NCBI GenBank assembly: GCA_002432715.1
Contig: DJGJ01000005.1
Coordinates: 28,613-60,071 of the forward strand
DNA: 31,459 nucleotides
Source: Sphaerochaeta sp. UBA5849
GTDB lineage: Bacteria; Spirochaetota; Spirochaetia; Sphaerochaetales; Sphaerochaetaceae
Reading direction: 5' to 3'
The number at the start of each line of letters is the position of its first letter. Position 1 is the first letter of the stretch. Positions 1 to 7,986 of the stretch are shown one piece after another. The translations under genes were made by a program, and so were the position numbers. The notes below the pieces were generated by a model, which was not told the origin of the DNA, did not search any database, and was given only the letters and a program-made list of their open reading frames with translations.

Positions 1-755
1 TTTTGCTCCCTCCAGGATCATGTGGTAGCCGATTGTGTCGTTCTCGGTTGAGTTCACATGCGGGGAAGCTGCGATATAGGCATGGTAGAGCTCAGGTCTT
101 CGCTGGGCGGCCAAGGTTCCGAAGGATAGTGGCCGAGCACGAAGATTTTCTCGTGTCCATGTTTTTCTATCAAGTACTCGGAGAGGGCGATGTCATCCTG
201 GACGTAGTTTTCATTTCTTAGCTGCGTTGAAGCTTGCAGCGACTCCGCGTTGGTCATAGCAGACGATGGTGGACTGTTGGTGCAGGGGCCCGAGGTACTT
301 TCTCACCCAGGCAAGATCCGAGCCGCCGGGTCCTCCGTCGAGCCAGAGAAGCATGGGGTTTTCCTTGCTTGTTCCTGCTGTATAGATGGTCTGCTTGGTG
401 TTGATGACCAAATACACCAGGTACTCCAGGCTCAGTGGTTGGTAGGCGAACAGCGAGAAGGCTTGCAGTACATACTCGATTGCCCCCAAGGGGACGAAAA
501 GCAGACAGTTCAACCCGATGCCCCATATAAGGTTTTCAGTGAGCGGTGGTCGTCGCTTTTTCGACTCTTGAGCAGCAGAAGCCCCAAGCAGAGCATTGCA
601 CAGCCGAATACCACATAGGTGATGATCGGCCACAGACCCGGTGTGGTCTAAGCATGGGGTTTCAACAGCGCAGAGACCAGATGCACCAGCTGGATGGCTA
701 TGGTTGCAAGGCTAAGAGTCAGGGCGGTGCGAAATGGGTGGAGGTGAGTACTCAG
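1..755 (-). pseudogene. Decayed membrane-anchored alpha/beta hydrolase (proline-iminopeptidase-like), runs off left edge
   Basis: Pieces of one alpha/beta hydrolase are spread over different minus-strand frames. From about 745 down to 530 the frame gives hydrophobic segments (SLATIAIQLVHLVSALL, then WPIITYVVFGCAMLCLGLLL) interrupted by an in-frame TAG at 648-650. The frame then shifts near 510-560 into a stretch with LWLDGGPGGSDLAW and VCYDQRG, the oxyanion and strand motifs of proline-iminopeptidase-type hydrolases, followed by ENYVQDDIALSEYLIEKHG and KIFVLGH. The nucleophile elbow (expected GHSWGS) is lost by a small deletion near 125-145, after which the third frame carries RRPELYHAYIAASPHV and continues to base 1. 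At least three disabling lesions are visible. The original was probably a membrane-anchored peptidase or esterase. The family call rests on motifs read by eye; the pseudogene call is firm unless there are assembly errors. Confidence 0.8.
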
Positions 756-1543
756 TCACTGTGGTAAGACTGGATGAAGTCAGGGAAGTAGAGAATGGTG
801 CTGCTCTTCTGTTTGTCGAAGAGCAGATGTTCAAAATCATGCTGTTTCAGAGACAGGTCGACCTGTTTGAGGCGTTGGAGAATTGCATGCTTGAGCTCCG
901 ATTCAGAGGTAATCCCATGTTTAGCAGTCAGATATTCGTAATTTGGCTTTGTTTGCCCAAGCAGAAATTGAGTATCGTATATGTCTCTTCCCTTTGTCCT
1001 TGAAAGCAGAGCTGAGATTTTCATGGCACATAGAATGTCATCAGGAGGAACAGGGACGGGAAAATAGTAACCACAGCTTTGGATAAAGGCACGTTGAACA
1101 GGATAGGTGCATCCTTGGTCCTGCATCTCAAACTTGATAAGGAATTTTGCATTTCTATAGCCGCTTAGGTTCAAGGAGAAGAGAAGCTGGGGGAAATACA
1201 AGCTTCTCCGATAAGCGTGCAGTCCCTCGTGTTCCTGTTGTTTTGGTTCAACATTGTACCCTTGGTCCAAAAGATGCTTGACTACCAAGTCTGTCATCGA
1301 TTGAAATTCTTCAAAGCTGAGGTTCTTGCAATCAAAATCAAGATCTTCACTGAAACGATCGATTCGCTTGATCAATCGAAGGTTGGTTCCACCAATGAAT
1401 GAGAGGTGCTCCATATATTGAGTATGGCTCAGGTATTCCAAGATCTGACACTGTAGGTATTCTTTTACCATATAAGCGGCCAAATCGGTTCGTCGTTGCA
1501 CCGTGGCGGGAAAGTAGTGTTGCAATGCCTGTAGGTCAATCAT
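752..1543 (-). CDS. abiEii: AbiEii/AbiGii-type nucleotidyltransferase toxin
   Basis: 263-aa toxin of a type IV toxin-antitoxin pair. The DNA polymerase-beta-like nucleotidyltransferase fold is shown by the GGTNLRL motif at residues 51-57 and the acidic motif SEDLDFD at 65-71, the nucleotide and metal-binding region of the family. Further on, KISALLSRTKGRDIYD supplies the conserved Lys and Arg/Asp of the AbiEii core. Length matches the shorter family members. It overlaps the upstream antitoxin by 4 nt (ATGA), so the two are translationally coupled, and it lacks its own promoter. In the family the toxin transfers nucleotides to its targets (tRNA for the related MenT enzymes), arrests growth and gives phage abortive infection; the target here is not known. 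Its 3' end reaches the decayed hydrolase remnant, with no room for a terminator. Confidence 0.9.
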   Translation of the reverse strand: MIDLQALQHYFPATVQRRTDLAAYMVKEYLQCQILEYLSHTQYMEHLSFIGGTNLRLIKRIDRFSEDLDFDCKNLSFEEFQSMTDLVVKHLLDQGYNVEPKQQEHEGLHAYRRSLYFPQLLFSLNLSGYRNAKFLIKFEMQDQGCTYPVQRAFIQSCGYYFPVPVPPDDILCAMKISALLSRTKGRDIYDTQFLLGQTKPNYEYLTAKHGITSESELKHAILQRLKQVDLSLKQHDFEHLLFDKQKSSTILYFPDFIQSYHSD

Positions 1544-2172
1544 AGTGAATATGCCTCCTTCAAAGTCATTACACGACGTTCCAGTGCTTTCACTCCATAC
1601 TGCTCTGTGTAGGCATCGAGCTTGGCAGAGTCGATGTCATCAAGGTCCAGACGTAGGTCAAGCATGTCCTGTTTGCTCGTGTACTGTGGATACAGGTAGA
1701 GCAAGTCCAAGATTGCTTTCTCCCGTTCAGCAATCAGCATTCCCCAAGTAGGATGAAATGTACTTTGTTCGATGGTATAACCGAACATTGCTTCCTTTTT
1801 TACACTATGGTAGCTGAACTGTCCCAGCTCATTCTCAAAGAAGGTGGTTTTTCGGCTGCTGACACTCGTTATTTGGACTACTGCTTCGGGTATCATCCCA
1901 TAGAAAGCAAGGGCCGAGTGGATGCTGATGTAGGATGGTGCATAGAGCTTGTTGGCGATGTAGAAAGGGGCATCCCCATCCTGCTTCGATTCAGGAAACG
2001 CATACATACCCTGTCTGAGTTGTATCAGTTTGCCTTCTTTGACCCATCGGGAGATGGTGTTCCTTCCTACCTGATAGACTCCTCCAAAGCGTATTTGGTT
2101 CATGGAGAAACAACCCATTTCAGAGAAGGTAGATCGGAATGTGAGATATGAAGCACGCTTATTTGTTTCCAT
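1540..2172 (-). CDS. abiEi: AbiEi-type antitoxin and autorepressor
   Basis: 210-aa antitoxin of the AbiE pair. The N-terminal about 60 residues form a winged helix (YLTFRSTFSEMGCF, then NTISRWVKEGKLIQLRQGMY), followed by the conserved AbiEi middle (APSYISIHSALAFYGMIPE) and a C-terminal antitoxin region (AEREKAILDLLYLYPQY). In the family it represses its own promoter through inverted repeats and counters the toxin without stable protein binding. The start at 2172 is the family-typical one; there is no Shine-Dalgarno in front of it, but a -10 box lies only 9 nt upstream, so the mRNA is probably almost leaderless. It shares the gap at 2173-2345 with the Phd/RelE operon, which is read the other way. 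Confidence 0.9.
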   Translation of the reverse strand: METNKRASYLTFRSTFSEMGCFSMNQIRFGGVYQVGRNTISRWVKEGKLIQLRQGMYAFPESKQDGDAPFYIANKLYAPSYISIHSALAFYGMIPEAVVQITSVSSRKTTFFENELGQFSYHSVKKEAMFGYTIEQSTFHPTWGMLIAEREKAILDLLYLYPQYTSKQDMLDLRLDLDDIDSAKLDAYTEQYGVKALERRVMTLKEAYSL

Positions 2173-2173
2173 G

Positions 2174-2209
2174 ATGCACTAATTATAGTGCATTCTGGAA
2201 ATAAAACAA
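2174..2209 (-). promoter_or_regulatory. abiE promoter with overlapping inverted-repeat operator
   Basis: On the minus strand TTGTTT (2204-2209), a 16-bp spacer and TATAAT (2182-2187) form a sigma70-like promoter. The -10 lies inside a near-perfect inverted repeat, ATGCACTA / TAGTGCAT (arms 2174-2181 and 2186-2193, ATTA between), beginning two bases upstream of the abiEi ATG. This fits the known AbiEi negative autoregulation by binding inverted repeats. The predicted start of transcription is only 2-3 nt before the ATG. Confidence 0.7.
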
Positions 2210-2299
2210 GAACATGAGCGTTCTTGAAGCGAATTCCTGAACTATCCGCCTGATATATAACACAGTTGGTCTGTAGAATCGGAAACTTGGATGGAGCAC

Positions 2300-2338
2300 T
2301 ATAAAATTTAGCATAATCATGCTAAATTATTCGTGAGG
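2300..2338 (+). promoter_or_regulatory. Operator and ribosome-binding site of the Phd/RelE operon
   Basis: A perfect 10-bp inverted repeat, AATTTAGCAT (2305-2314) / ATGCTAAATT (2319-2328) with spacer AATC, sits 17 bp before the antitoxin start. Possible -10 boxes are TATAAA (2300-2305) and CATAAT (2312-2317, inside the repeat); the -35 is unclear (TTGGAT at 2287-2292 gives a long spacer to the second). Phd/YefM antitoxins repress through such palindromes. GAGGT at 2334-2338 is the ribosome-binding site. Confidence 0.65.
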
Positions 2339-2345
2339 TACTACT

Positions 2346-2612
2346 ATGAAAACAATACGTCCTGTTTCAGATCTAAGGAATAATTTTGCAGAGATATCCA
2401 GAATCGTGCATGAGACCGGAGAACCAATTTTTCTCACTAGAAATGGATTCGGTGACATGGTGGTGATGAGTATGGAGGCATACGAAAGCATGCAATTTTC
2501 AAGTGAAGTATATAGAAAATTACAGGAAGCGGAACGAGAAGCAGAAACCAATGAGACGAGATACTCCTCGAAAGATATTCTGAAAGCCATGCGTGATATC
2601 ATCGAGGAGTAA
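2346..2612 (+). CDS. Type II antitoxin, Phd/YefM family
   Basis: 88-aa antitoxin. The N-terminal half has the Phd/YefM DNA-binding signature: MKTIRPVSDLRNNFAEIS, then GEPIFLTRNGFGDMVVMS and the MEAYES helix. The C-terminal 35 residues are charged and probably disordered until they wrap the toxin. A GAGGT ribosome-binding site precedes it, and a perfect inverted-repeat operator lies upstream. The toxin start follows three bases after the stop. Expected role: neutralises the RelE/ParE-type toxin encoded next to it and, with it, represses the operon. Length and order (antitoxin first) are standard. Confidence 0.93.
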   Translation: MKTIRPVSDLRNNFAEISRIVHETGEPIFLTRNGFGDMVVMSMEAYESMQFSSEVYRKLQEAEREAETNETRYSSKDILKAMRDIIEE

Positions 2613-2615
2613 GCA

Positions 2616-2924
2616 ATGTATGCTCTCACATATCTACCTATAGCTAAGAAAGACATCGATGAGATTGTTAGGTATATTGCCAAGGTTCTGCATAATCCTA
2701 TAGCTGCAGAGCATCTCGTTCTTAACATTGTGCAGACTGCAGAAAGAATTGCACATGCTCCATATAGTATACAAGTCTATCGTTGCTATAAACCTCTGAA
2801 GCATGAGTATCGCTGCGTTGTAATCAAGCACTATTGTATGTTCTACTGGATTGACGATTCAAAGCAGACCGTCACGGTTGCTAGAGTAGTCTATGGCAAA
2901 CGCAATCTGACACAATACTTATAA
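2616..2924 (+). CDS. Type II toxin, RelE/ParE superfamily
   Basis: 102-aa toxin. The N-terminus (YLPIAKKDIDEIVRYIAKVL) has the strand-helix start of the RelE/ParE fold, and the C-terminus (EYRCVVIKHYCMFYWIDD ... VTVARVVYGKRN) has the beta-sheet core with the basic and aromatic residues usual for this group. A GAGGAG ribosome-binding site lies inside the end of the antitoxin gene. It could be a ribosome-dependent mRNA endonuclease (RelE) or a gyrase poison (ParE); the sequence does not decide. Its TAA stop (2922-2924) touches the stop of the convergent hydrolase gene (2919-2921) in one TTATAA hexamer, so transcription from each side must run into the other gene. Confidence 0.9.
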   Translation: MYALTYLPIAKKDIDEIVRYIAKVLHNPIAAEHLVLNIVQTAERIAHAPYSIQVYRCYKPLKHEYRCVVIKHYCMFYWIDDSKQTVTVARVVYGKRNLTQYL

Positions 2925-3851
2925 CAACATCCTAAAAAACTCTGCCGCCCTTGATTGCTTCTCTTCAGTGAAAACATGCCCATCCTCAGTCACTTCCGCC
3001 AGGCACTGATTGGACGCTTCCTGTTGGGTATAGATGCTTTGAGCCTTTCTGCAGATATCCAAAGAGGCGTCTACAGGGAAAATCCTGTCCTCGGCTCCGA
3101 AGGTGAGATACAGTGGTTTTGGACAGATGTCATCAAGCAGGTCCGGGGTATCCCCGTAGTTCAGAATGCCAGGCAGGTACATGGTGAATGTGTGGTTAAG
3201 ATGCCGTTGCTGAAGGAGTGCAAGAGAGGAGAACCCGCATACCGAGGCGATTGCCTTGATGCGTTTCTCATACCAGCCGAACCAATAGGCGATGAGCCCT
3301 CCCATCGAGTGACCGCAGATTCCGATACGTTCTTTGTCCACAAACGGCAACTGCTCCAGCATATCCATCGCACACTCCATATCGAAGAGACACTTTCCCA
3401 GTAGCGTGCGGTTCTTGAGGTAATACTGGATAAAGAGCCAGCGCTCATTATCCCGTCCGTTCATGTACTGGCCATCAGAGAGTTTCTCCCTCCGCCGTCC
3501 AAAGCCGATCTGCTCGGGGCAGAGAACGATAAAGCCTGCCTTGCAGAGGGTGAGCGCGAACGTGTTTGCCGGGTTTTCGTACAAGCCTGCCGGCTCAAGC
3601 ATACCTGCATCGTAACGGCCTCCATGTTGGTGGTGGGCGATTATGACGGGGTGCTTCTCGTCTGTTGCAATATCCAGGCCATCGGGGATCAAAAGCAATG
3701 CCTGTACCATCTCACCATCACAGGCTTGGTAGGAGACTTCGGTGTATCGATACCCATTCTCCTGCTTCAGCGGTGCAAGGCTATAGGTTGTTTGTGTTTC
3801 CTGTTTCGCAGGTTTTTCACCCAACAGACGTACCAGCAAAGCTCGATCCAT
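2919..3851 (-). CDS. Dienelactone-hydrolase-like alpha/beta hydrolase
   Basis: 310-aa soluble alpha/beta hydrolase. The start at 3851 is chosen over an upstream in-frame codon because AAGGA lies 8-12 nt before it and the longer version would overlap the preceding gene. The oxyanion stretch AHHQHGG is at about residues 72-78, the nucleophile elbow GHSMGG has Ser182, the acid is in FGAEDRIFP, and the catalytic His is in EDGHVFTEE near the C-terminus. No signal peptide is seen, so it is cytoplasmic. It follows the binding-protein gene by 68 nt and is probably in the same transcript, which suggests deacylation or ester cleavage of the imported compound, but the substrate cannot be read from the sequence. 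The family includes acetyl esterases and dienelactone hydrolases. Confidence 0.85.
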   Translation of the reverse strand: MDRALLVRLLGEKPAKQETQTTYSLAPLKQENGYRYTEVSYQACDGEMVQALLLIPDGLDIATDEKHPVIIAHHQHGGRYDAGMLEPAGLYENPANTFALTLCKAGFIVLCPEQIGFGRRREKLSDGQYMNGRDNERWLFIQYYLKNRTLLGKCLFDMECAMDMLEQLPFVDKERIGICGHSMGGLIAYWFGWYEKRIKAIASVCGFSSLALLQQRHLNHTFTMYLPGILNYGDTPDLLDDICPKPLYLTFGAEDRIFPVDASLDICRKAQSIYTQQEASNQCLAEVTEDGHVFTEEKQSRAAEFFRMLL

Positions 3852-3919
3852 GTTCTTCGTCCTTTTCTGAAGCGAGGGAGCCTGTTTGTTCACATCAGGC
3901 TCCCCCGGGTTTGGTATTT

Positions 3920-5491
3920 CTACAACAGGAGGCCATTCTCCTGGGCGTAGGCACGTGCTTCGTCCTCCCAAGCTTTTCCGCCCAGTCGGTCGAAATCTGC
4001 AACAAAGGCCTTCCAATTGGCCTGGTTCAGCACCCTGCGTCCGGTGATGAACTCTGCAACACCCTGTTCATAGAAGCGCTTGAGGTCGTCATTGGGCAGC
4101 GGCAGGGTGTCGGCACCGGTGTCCTCGGTCCAAGCGCGGGTCTGGAAGTCACGTAGGAAATCGAGTGCGCTCTGGCTTCTGCCATTTGCGGTCTTATAAG
4201 TCGGGAAGGTAGCTTTCAGCTCGGCATCGGTGTATCGGTAGATGAGATTTGCAAGCTGAATGAACGGCCTGCCCTTAGGCTGGGTGTATGCCATTTCTGG
4301 ATCGGGAATGCCCTCGGCTGTGGGGATGCCGTCCTTGTCAAATGTGTAGTTCACCCCTTCAACGCCCCAACCAAGCAGATAGTAGCCTTCATCACTGCTC
4401 ATCCATTCAAACAAACGGGCGATGGCTTCCTTTTTACCTTCCTTGGCCGCCTTGGCACTTACTGCGGTGATGCGGTAGGTGACTGAGTACACGCCTACGG
4501 AGGACTTGCCCTCAGGACCCATCGGAGGATCGATGACCATCCACTGGCCTTCGGGGAAGTTCATGTCAAACGGCTTGTAGTTGGCTTCCATGGCCAAGGC
4601 TCCATTCTGCTCGCGCATGATGCCGAAGCGACCCTGTTTCCAAGCAGCCCTGAAGTCATCCTTGCGGTAGGAGAGCCAGTTGGGGTCGATTAAGCGTTCG
4701 TCGACAATCTGCTTCACAAAGGCGAGGGCATCGTAATAGGCAGGCTTTCGGATATTCAGGCCGAAATTATCCTTGCTCATATTCCACGTTCCGGCTACGC
4801 CGAAAGCACCGAAGAAGGGGTCGAGCCTGCGCCCGAGACCTTCTTCGCGTGGGTTGATCTCCAAGAAGGCGCCATAGCCGTAGGTGTCATTCTTGCCGTT
4901 GCCATCGGGGTCGTTGAAGGTGAAGGCACGCATTACATTCAGATATTCCTCGGTGGTCTTGGGTTCCGCCAGTCCGAGTCTGTCCAACCAGTCCTTGCGG
5001 ATGACCACCCCTTCATTCTTGATAATGGCTCCCGGGGATGCAAGGCCGTAGGATTTGCCGTTGTACGTGGTGTAGGCACGACTTCCGGGGGTGTACATCT
5101 CTGCTGTACGCTTGGGCATGAGCGGATACATGTCGTCGACATCGGCGATGACTCCCTGCTTGACCAATCTGAGCCACGGAGTGCGTCGGACCATGAAGAC
5201 ATCGGGGAGATTGTTCGCAGCCCCTGCTGCCTGAACTTTGACGTCCTGGTCGTCTTCGCTGGATGGCAGGGCGGTGAGGGTAAGCTCTATACCAAGTTTG
5301 TCGCGTACAATGTCATACACAACCCAGTCGGCAGGCGGGGGACCGGCTTCGGTCATCAAGGCGCCGTACCACATGCTGATCGGTGTCAGCTTTTGCTCGC
5401 TTGCTTGTTCCTTGGCCCCTTGTGCGGGCAAGGAGAGTGCCATCAGCAGGCACAGAGTCGTACCAACGATGATGCGCAGGTGTTTGTTCAT
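3920..5491 (-). CDS. Extracellular solute-binding protein of a sugar ABC transporter (orphan)
   Basis: 523-aa periplasmic binding protein. The start at 5491 has a strong ribosome-binding site (GGGAGG, 6 nt before ATG) and gives a clean signal peptide: MNKHLRII, a hydrophobic core and a cleavage region at LPAQGA. There is no lipobox Cys. The mature part has hallmarks of long family-1 binding proteins of the LplA/YtcQ type: ISMWYG near the start, DPDGNGKNDTYGYG in the middle, and EWMSSDEGYYLLGWGVEGVN in the C-terminal lobe. Such proteins normally sit beside LplB/YtcP-type permeases; none occurs here, so it must share permeases and ATPase encoded elsewhere or have a sensing role. The 742-aa regulator is directly upstream on the same strand and is the probable controller. 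Confidence 0.9.
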   Translation of the reverse strand: MNKHLRIIVGTTLCLLMALSLPAQGAKEQASEQKLTPISMWYGALMTEAGPPPADWVVYDIVRDKLGIELTLTALPSSEDDQDVKVQAAGAANNLPDVFMVRRTPWLRLVKQGVIADVDDMYPLMPKRTAEMYTPGSRAYTTYNGKSYGLASPGAIIKNEGVVIRKDWLDRLGLAEPKTTEEYLNVMRAFTFNDPDGNGKNDTYGYGAFLEINPREEGLGRRLDPFFGAFGVAGTWNMSKDNFGLNIRKPAYYDALAFVKQIVDERLIDPNWLSYRKDDFRAAWKQGRFGIMREQNGALAMEANYKPFDMNFPEGQWMVIDPPMGPEGKSSVGVYSVTYRITAVSAKAAKEGKKEAIARLFEWMSSDEGYYLLGWGVEGVNYTFDKDGIPTAEGIPDPEMAYTQPKGRPFIQLANLIYRYTDAELKATFPTYKTANGRSQSALDFLRDFQTRAWTEDTGADTLPLPNDDLKRFYEQGVAEFITGRRVLNQANWKAFVADFDRLGGKAWEDEARAYAQENGLLL

Positions 5492-5527
5492 AGAATCCTC
5501 CCTTTCACAGGAAGGGCAGGGCCCTCC

Positions 5528-5589
5528 CTGAGTGTACACTCAGTATAGAAGGAGGAAAAAATACAATACCTAAAAATAATTGCATTATA
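5528..5589 (-). promoter_or_regulatory. Promoter region of the binding-protein gene with 16-bp palindrome
   Basis: A perfect 16-bp palindrome, CTGAGTGTACACTCAG (5528-5543), overlaps the downstream edge of a minus-strand -10-like TATACT (5542-5547), a typical place for a repressor site. A second -10-like TATAAT is at 5584-5589. Neither has a good -35, which would fit activator dependence. The region lies between the stop of the AraC-output regulator and the binding-protein gene, so that regulator is one candidate to bind here, although AraC proteins usually prefer direct repeats. Confidence 0.5.
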
Positions 5590-5612
5590 CCGAGATTTAA
5601 CAGGGCTTATTC

Positions 5613-7841
5613 CTATCGATTTCTCCCGTTTCGGAAGGCCGAGGGAGCATTGCCGGTCAGCTTACGATACATCCTGCAAAAATAAGGGCTTGAGGTGAAG
5701 CCCGACATTTTTGCAACCAGCTCAACTGGCAGCGTGGTGGTACCCAGCAGGTTCGAAGCGTGCCAGATACGGTATCGGTTCAAGTACTCCCATACAGTCA
5801 AGCCGTACTCGGCCTTGAAAAGCACGGTCAGGTAGTCTTCGCTGAGCCCCAGTTCCTGAGCGAGTTCCCACCTTGCGAACGGGGTGTCAAAGCGTCTTCG
5901 CAGTGCAAAGAACATGCGTTTTGCCGAGGCGCTGGTTGCATCTCTTTGGGGCTTGGTTTGTGCAAAGAGAGCTTCCAGCCGAGCAATGAACTCTTTGCTT
6001 CCTGCCAAGGCTGGGTCACAAAGCAACACATGAGAAAGCTGCTGATATGTTTCGCCTTCGATGATCGACCATCGGGTTTTACAGATGACGATTGGAATCG
6101 TTTCCTTGTTGGTCAACATCCTCAGATCCTGTATCTCCACTGCAGTAAGGGAGTCTGTGAGGATGGCAAGCGGTTCGGCTTCGAGTATTGCCCGAGCCAG
6201 CTGCTCAAAGCTGGTGAATGTCCGCTTAGTTCGATGAGACAAGCTTTCAGGTGCAGCGCCATAGATATAAAGATCGGCCGACTGGACTTTATCAAAAGCG
6301 GCTGACTGAGAGTCGGAAAGCGGCTTGTTGAGTCGATGGATGTGCTGGGCTGCATCTCCGATATAGGCATGCAATGTTTCCAGCAGGGAAGCATCCCACT
6401 CTCTTGTATGGAGCAAGGAAAAGCAGACCGGTTTCTGCTCACTGATGATTGGTGCCAAGGCATGGATACCTGCTTGAGAGACAAGCGGCGTTTCATGAGT
6501 GGTGAATATGAGATGTGAATCTAGAATGCCGAGACCGCTTTGGTGGGTTGCAAGCAGGGTATGCAATTGGTTGTAGGTGTGGGCTTCCTTGAGTGCAACC
6601 TTGAAGGAGGAGAGCAGTTGCTCACGTTTTGAAATCATGGCAAGCGTGTGCACGTACTCTTGTTCCTGAGCACGGGAGATGAGGGGAAACAGCAGCTCAC
6701 TTACCAGGGGCCGCAGCCTTGGGTCGCTGACTTCGGCACAGCGGAGCAATCCAGCATGCAATAGTTCTATATCCTCGCCCGAAGCAAGCATGTCCTGTAC
6801 GCAGACCAGGAACTGGCGCTCCAATCGGGCTTTTCCCTCTTTGTTTTGGTGGTCGCTATACTGGGAGAGTAGTTCCCATAGTTTTGTCAGCCGCTCTACG
6901 GCCTCTTCGCTGAGGTGAAAAAGACCAGCCATGCGGTTCTGGACAGCTTCAAGGCTGCGTGCAGTCTGCCCGAAGGTGTCCTGTACGGTACAACCGCAAG
7001 AGCGACGGATAATGGTTTTTGCAGGATAACTCAGGTCGGTCACGCGCACTCCTTTCCATTGCTTGTCCAAGATCGTGTGTAAAGCGTTGCTCATCTCCCG
7101 GTAGGGAAGGCGTACGGTGGTGCAGGGTGGGTTGAATATCCTGCTCTCCTTGCTGTCGTTGAAACCGATGACCTTCACGTCCTCGCCGATGTTGAAGCCT
7201 TGTTTGCCAAGGAGGCTGTATACTCCTGTAAGCAACAGGTCGCTGGCGCAGATGATTGCTTGGTAATCAGAGACTGGTGCAAGGCCTCGTCTGAAGAGAG
7301 CTTCCAAACCCAGCTGTCCGTTGCTCCAGTCAACCGGGGGACTGACCAGGTCGGCTTGGAAGGGAATGCCGGCATAGGAAAGCGCATCGAGGTAGGCTTG
7401 GTAGCGCTCTTGTGCATATGCGTCCTCCTGAGGCCCGCGGATGAAAGCGATGCGTTTCGTCTTGTGTTCATAGATGCAGTGCAATACCACCGCCCTCATC
7501 CCCGAGTACGAGTCGAAGAGCAGGCAGGGGTGGTCGGGGTGCTTGCCGCCGATACTGACCAGCGGTATACCCTCTGCAGCAGCTTTTGCATACACAGCTT
7601 CAAAGGCTTCCACTTTACCCCAGATGATCAAGGAATCGAAATTGTCGGGCGTGAGCAGTTGGAGCACGTGCTCATATGCACTGTTCTCTTGCATGTAGGG
7701 AATCATGATGAGGCTGGTCGAGGAGTCAAGTGTTTTGCATAGGCCTCTGATCATCTCAACCGAAGCCCCTCCGAAGGGGTTGCGGGCAAGAAAGCCGATG
7801 CGTTTGATGGAATGGTTTGAGACACTACGTATTACGCTCAT
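5613..7841 (-). CDS. Transcription regulator: LacI-like sugar sensor joined to an AraC-type DNA-binding domain
   Basis: 742 aa in three parts. Residues about 12-290 are a periplasmic-binding-protein-like (LacI/RbsB) sensor: IKRIGFLARNPFGG, KRIAFIRGP, AIICASDLLLTGVYSLL, and the closing RRSCGC; the usual N-terminal LacI helix-turn-helix is absent. Residues about 290-620 are a helical linker followed by a region that may be a degenerate receiver (LAILTDSLTAVEIQDLRML). The last about 100 residues are the AraC helix-turn-helix pair (LAQELGLSEDYLTVLF, then MSGFTSSPYFCRMYRKLTG). It probably senses a sugar in the cytoplasm and controls the binding-protein/hydrolase genes downstream. No Shine-Dalgarno precedes the ATG; a -10 box lies 9 nt upstream, suggesting a leaderless message. 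Architectures of this kind are known in spirochaetes and Firmicutes. Confidence 0.88.
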   Translation of the reverse strand: MSVIRSVSNHSIKRIGFLARNPFGGASVEMIRGLCKTLDSSTSLIMIPYMQENSAYEHVLQLLTPDNFDSLIIWGKVEAFEAVYAKAAAEGIPLVSIGGKHPDHPCLLFDSYSGMRAVVLHCIYEHKTKRIAFIRGPQEDAYAQERYQAYLDALSYAGIPFQADLVSPPVDWSNGQLGLEALFRRGLAPVSDYQAIICASDLLLTGVYSLLGKQGFNIGEDVKVIGFNDSKESRIFNPPCTTVRLPYREMSNALHTILDKQWKGVRVTDLSYPAKTIIRRSCGCTVQDTFGQTARSLEAVQNRMAGLFHLSEEAVERLTKLWELLSQYSDHQNKEGKARLERQFLVCVQDMLASGEDIELLHAGLLRCAEVSDPRLRPLVSELLFPLISRAQEQEYVHTLAMISKREQLLSSFKVALKEAHTYNQLHTLLATHQSGLGILDSHLIFTTHETPLVSQAGIHALAPIISEQKPVCFSLLHTREWDASLLETLHAYIGDAAQHIHRLNKPLSDSQSAAFDKVQSADLYIYGAAPESLSHRTKRTFTSFEQLARAILEAEPLAILTDSLTAVEIQDLRMLTNKETIPIVICKTRWSIIEGETYQQLSHVLLCDPALAGSKEFIARLEALFAQTKPQRDATSASAKRMFFALRRRFDTPFARWELAQELGLSEDYLTVLFKAEYGLTVWEYLNRYRIWHASNLLGTTTLPVELVAKMSGFTSSPYFCRMYRKLTGNAPSAFRNGRNR

Positions 7842-7850
7842 ATCACAATT

Positions 7851-7879
7851 AGTATACGGGGCGCGATGATATCTGAGAA
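7851..7879 (-). promoter_or_regulatory. Predicted promoter for the 742-aa regulator, nearly leaderless
   Basis: On the minus strand TTCTCA (7874-7879), a 17-bp spacer and TATACT (7851-7856) precede the ATG at 7841 by only 9 nt. No ribosome-binding site is present. The -35 matches consensus in four of six positions, so this is a moderate prediction. Confidence 0.5.
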
Positions 7880-7986
7880 GGATAGAATTTCAAGTGGTAC
7901 AGGAAATCCTTGTTCTCGGATCAGGGTAGTATTATGCTGCATGTATGGTTTTCTGCACCTGAGCATCTTATCGAGAGGAATATCCA

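Noticed and set aside
3852..4016. Longer start for the dienelactone-hydrolase-like gene
   Set aside because: It would overlap the binding-protein gene by about 100 bases and has no ribosome-binding site; AAGGA precedes the ATG at 3851.
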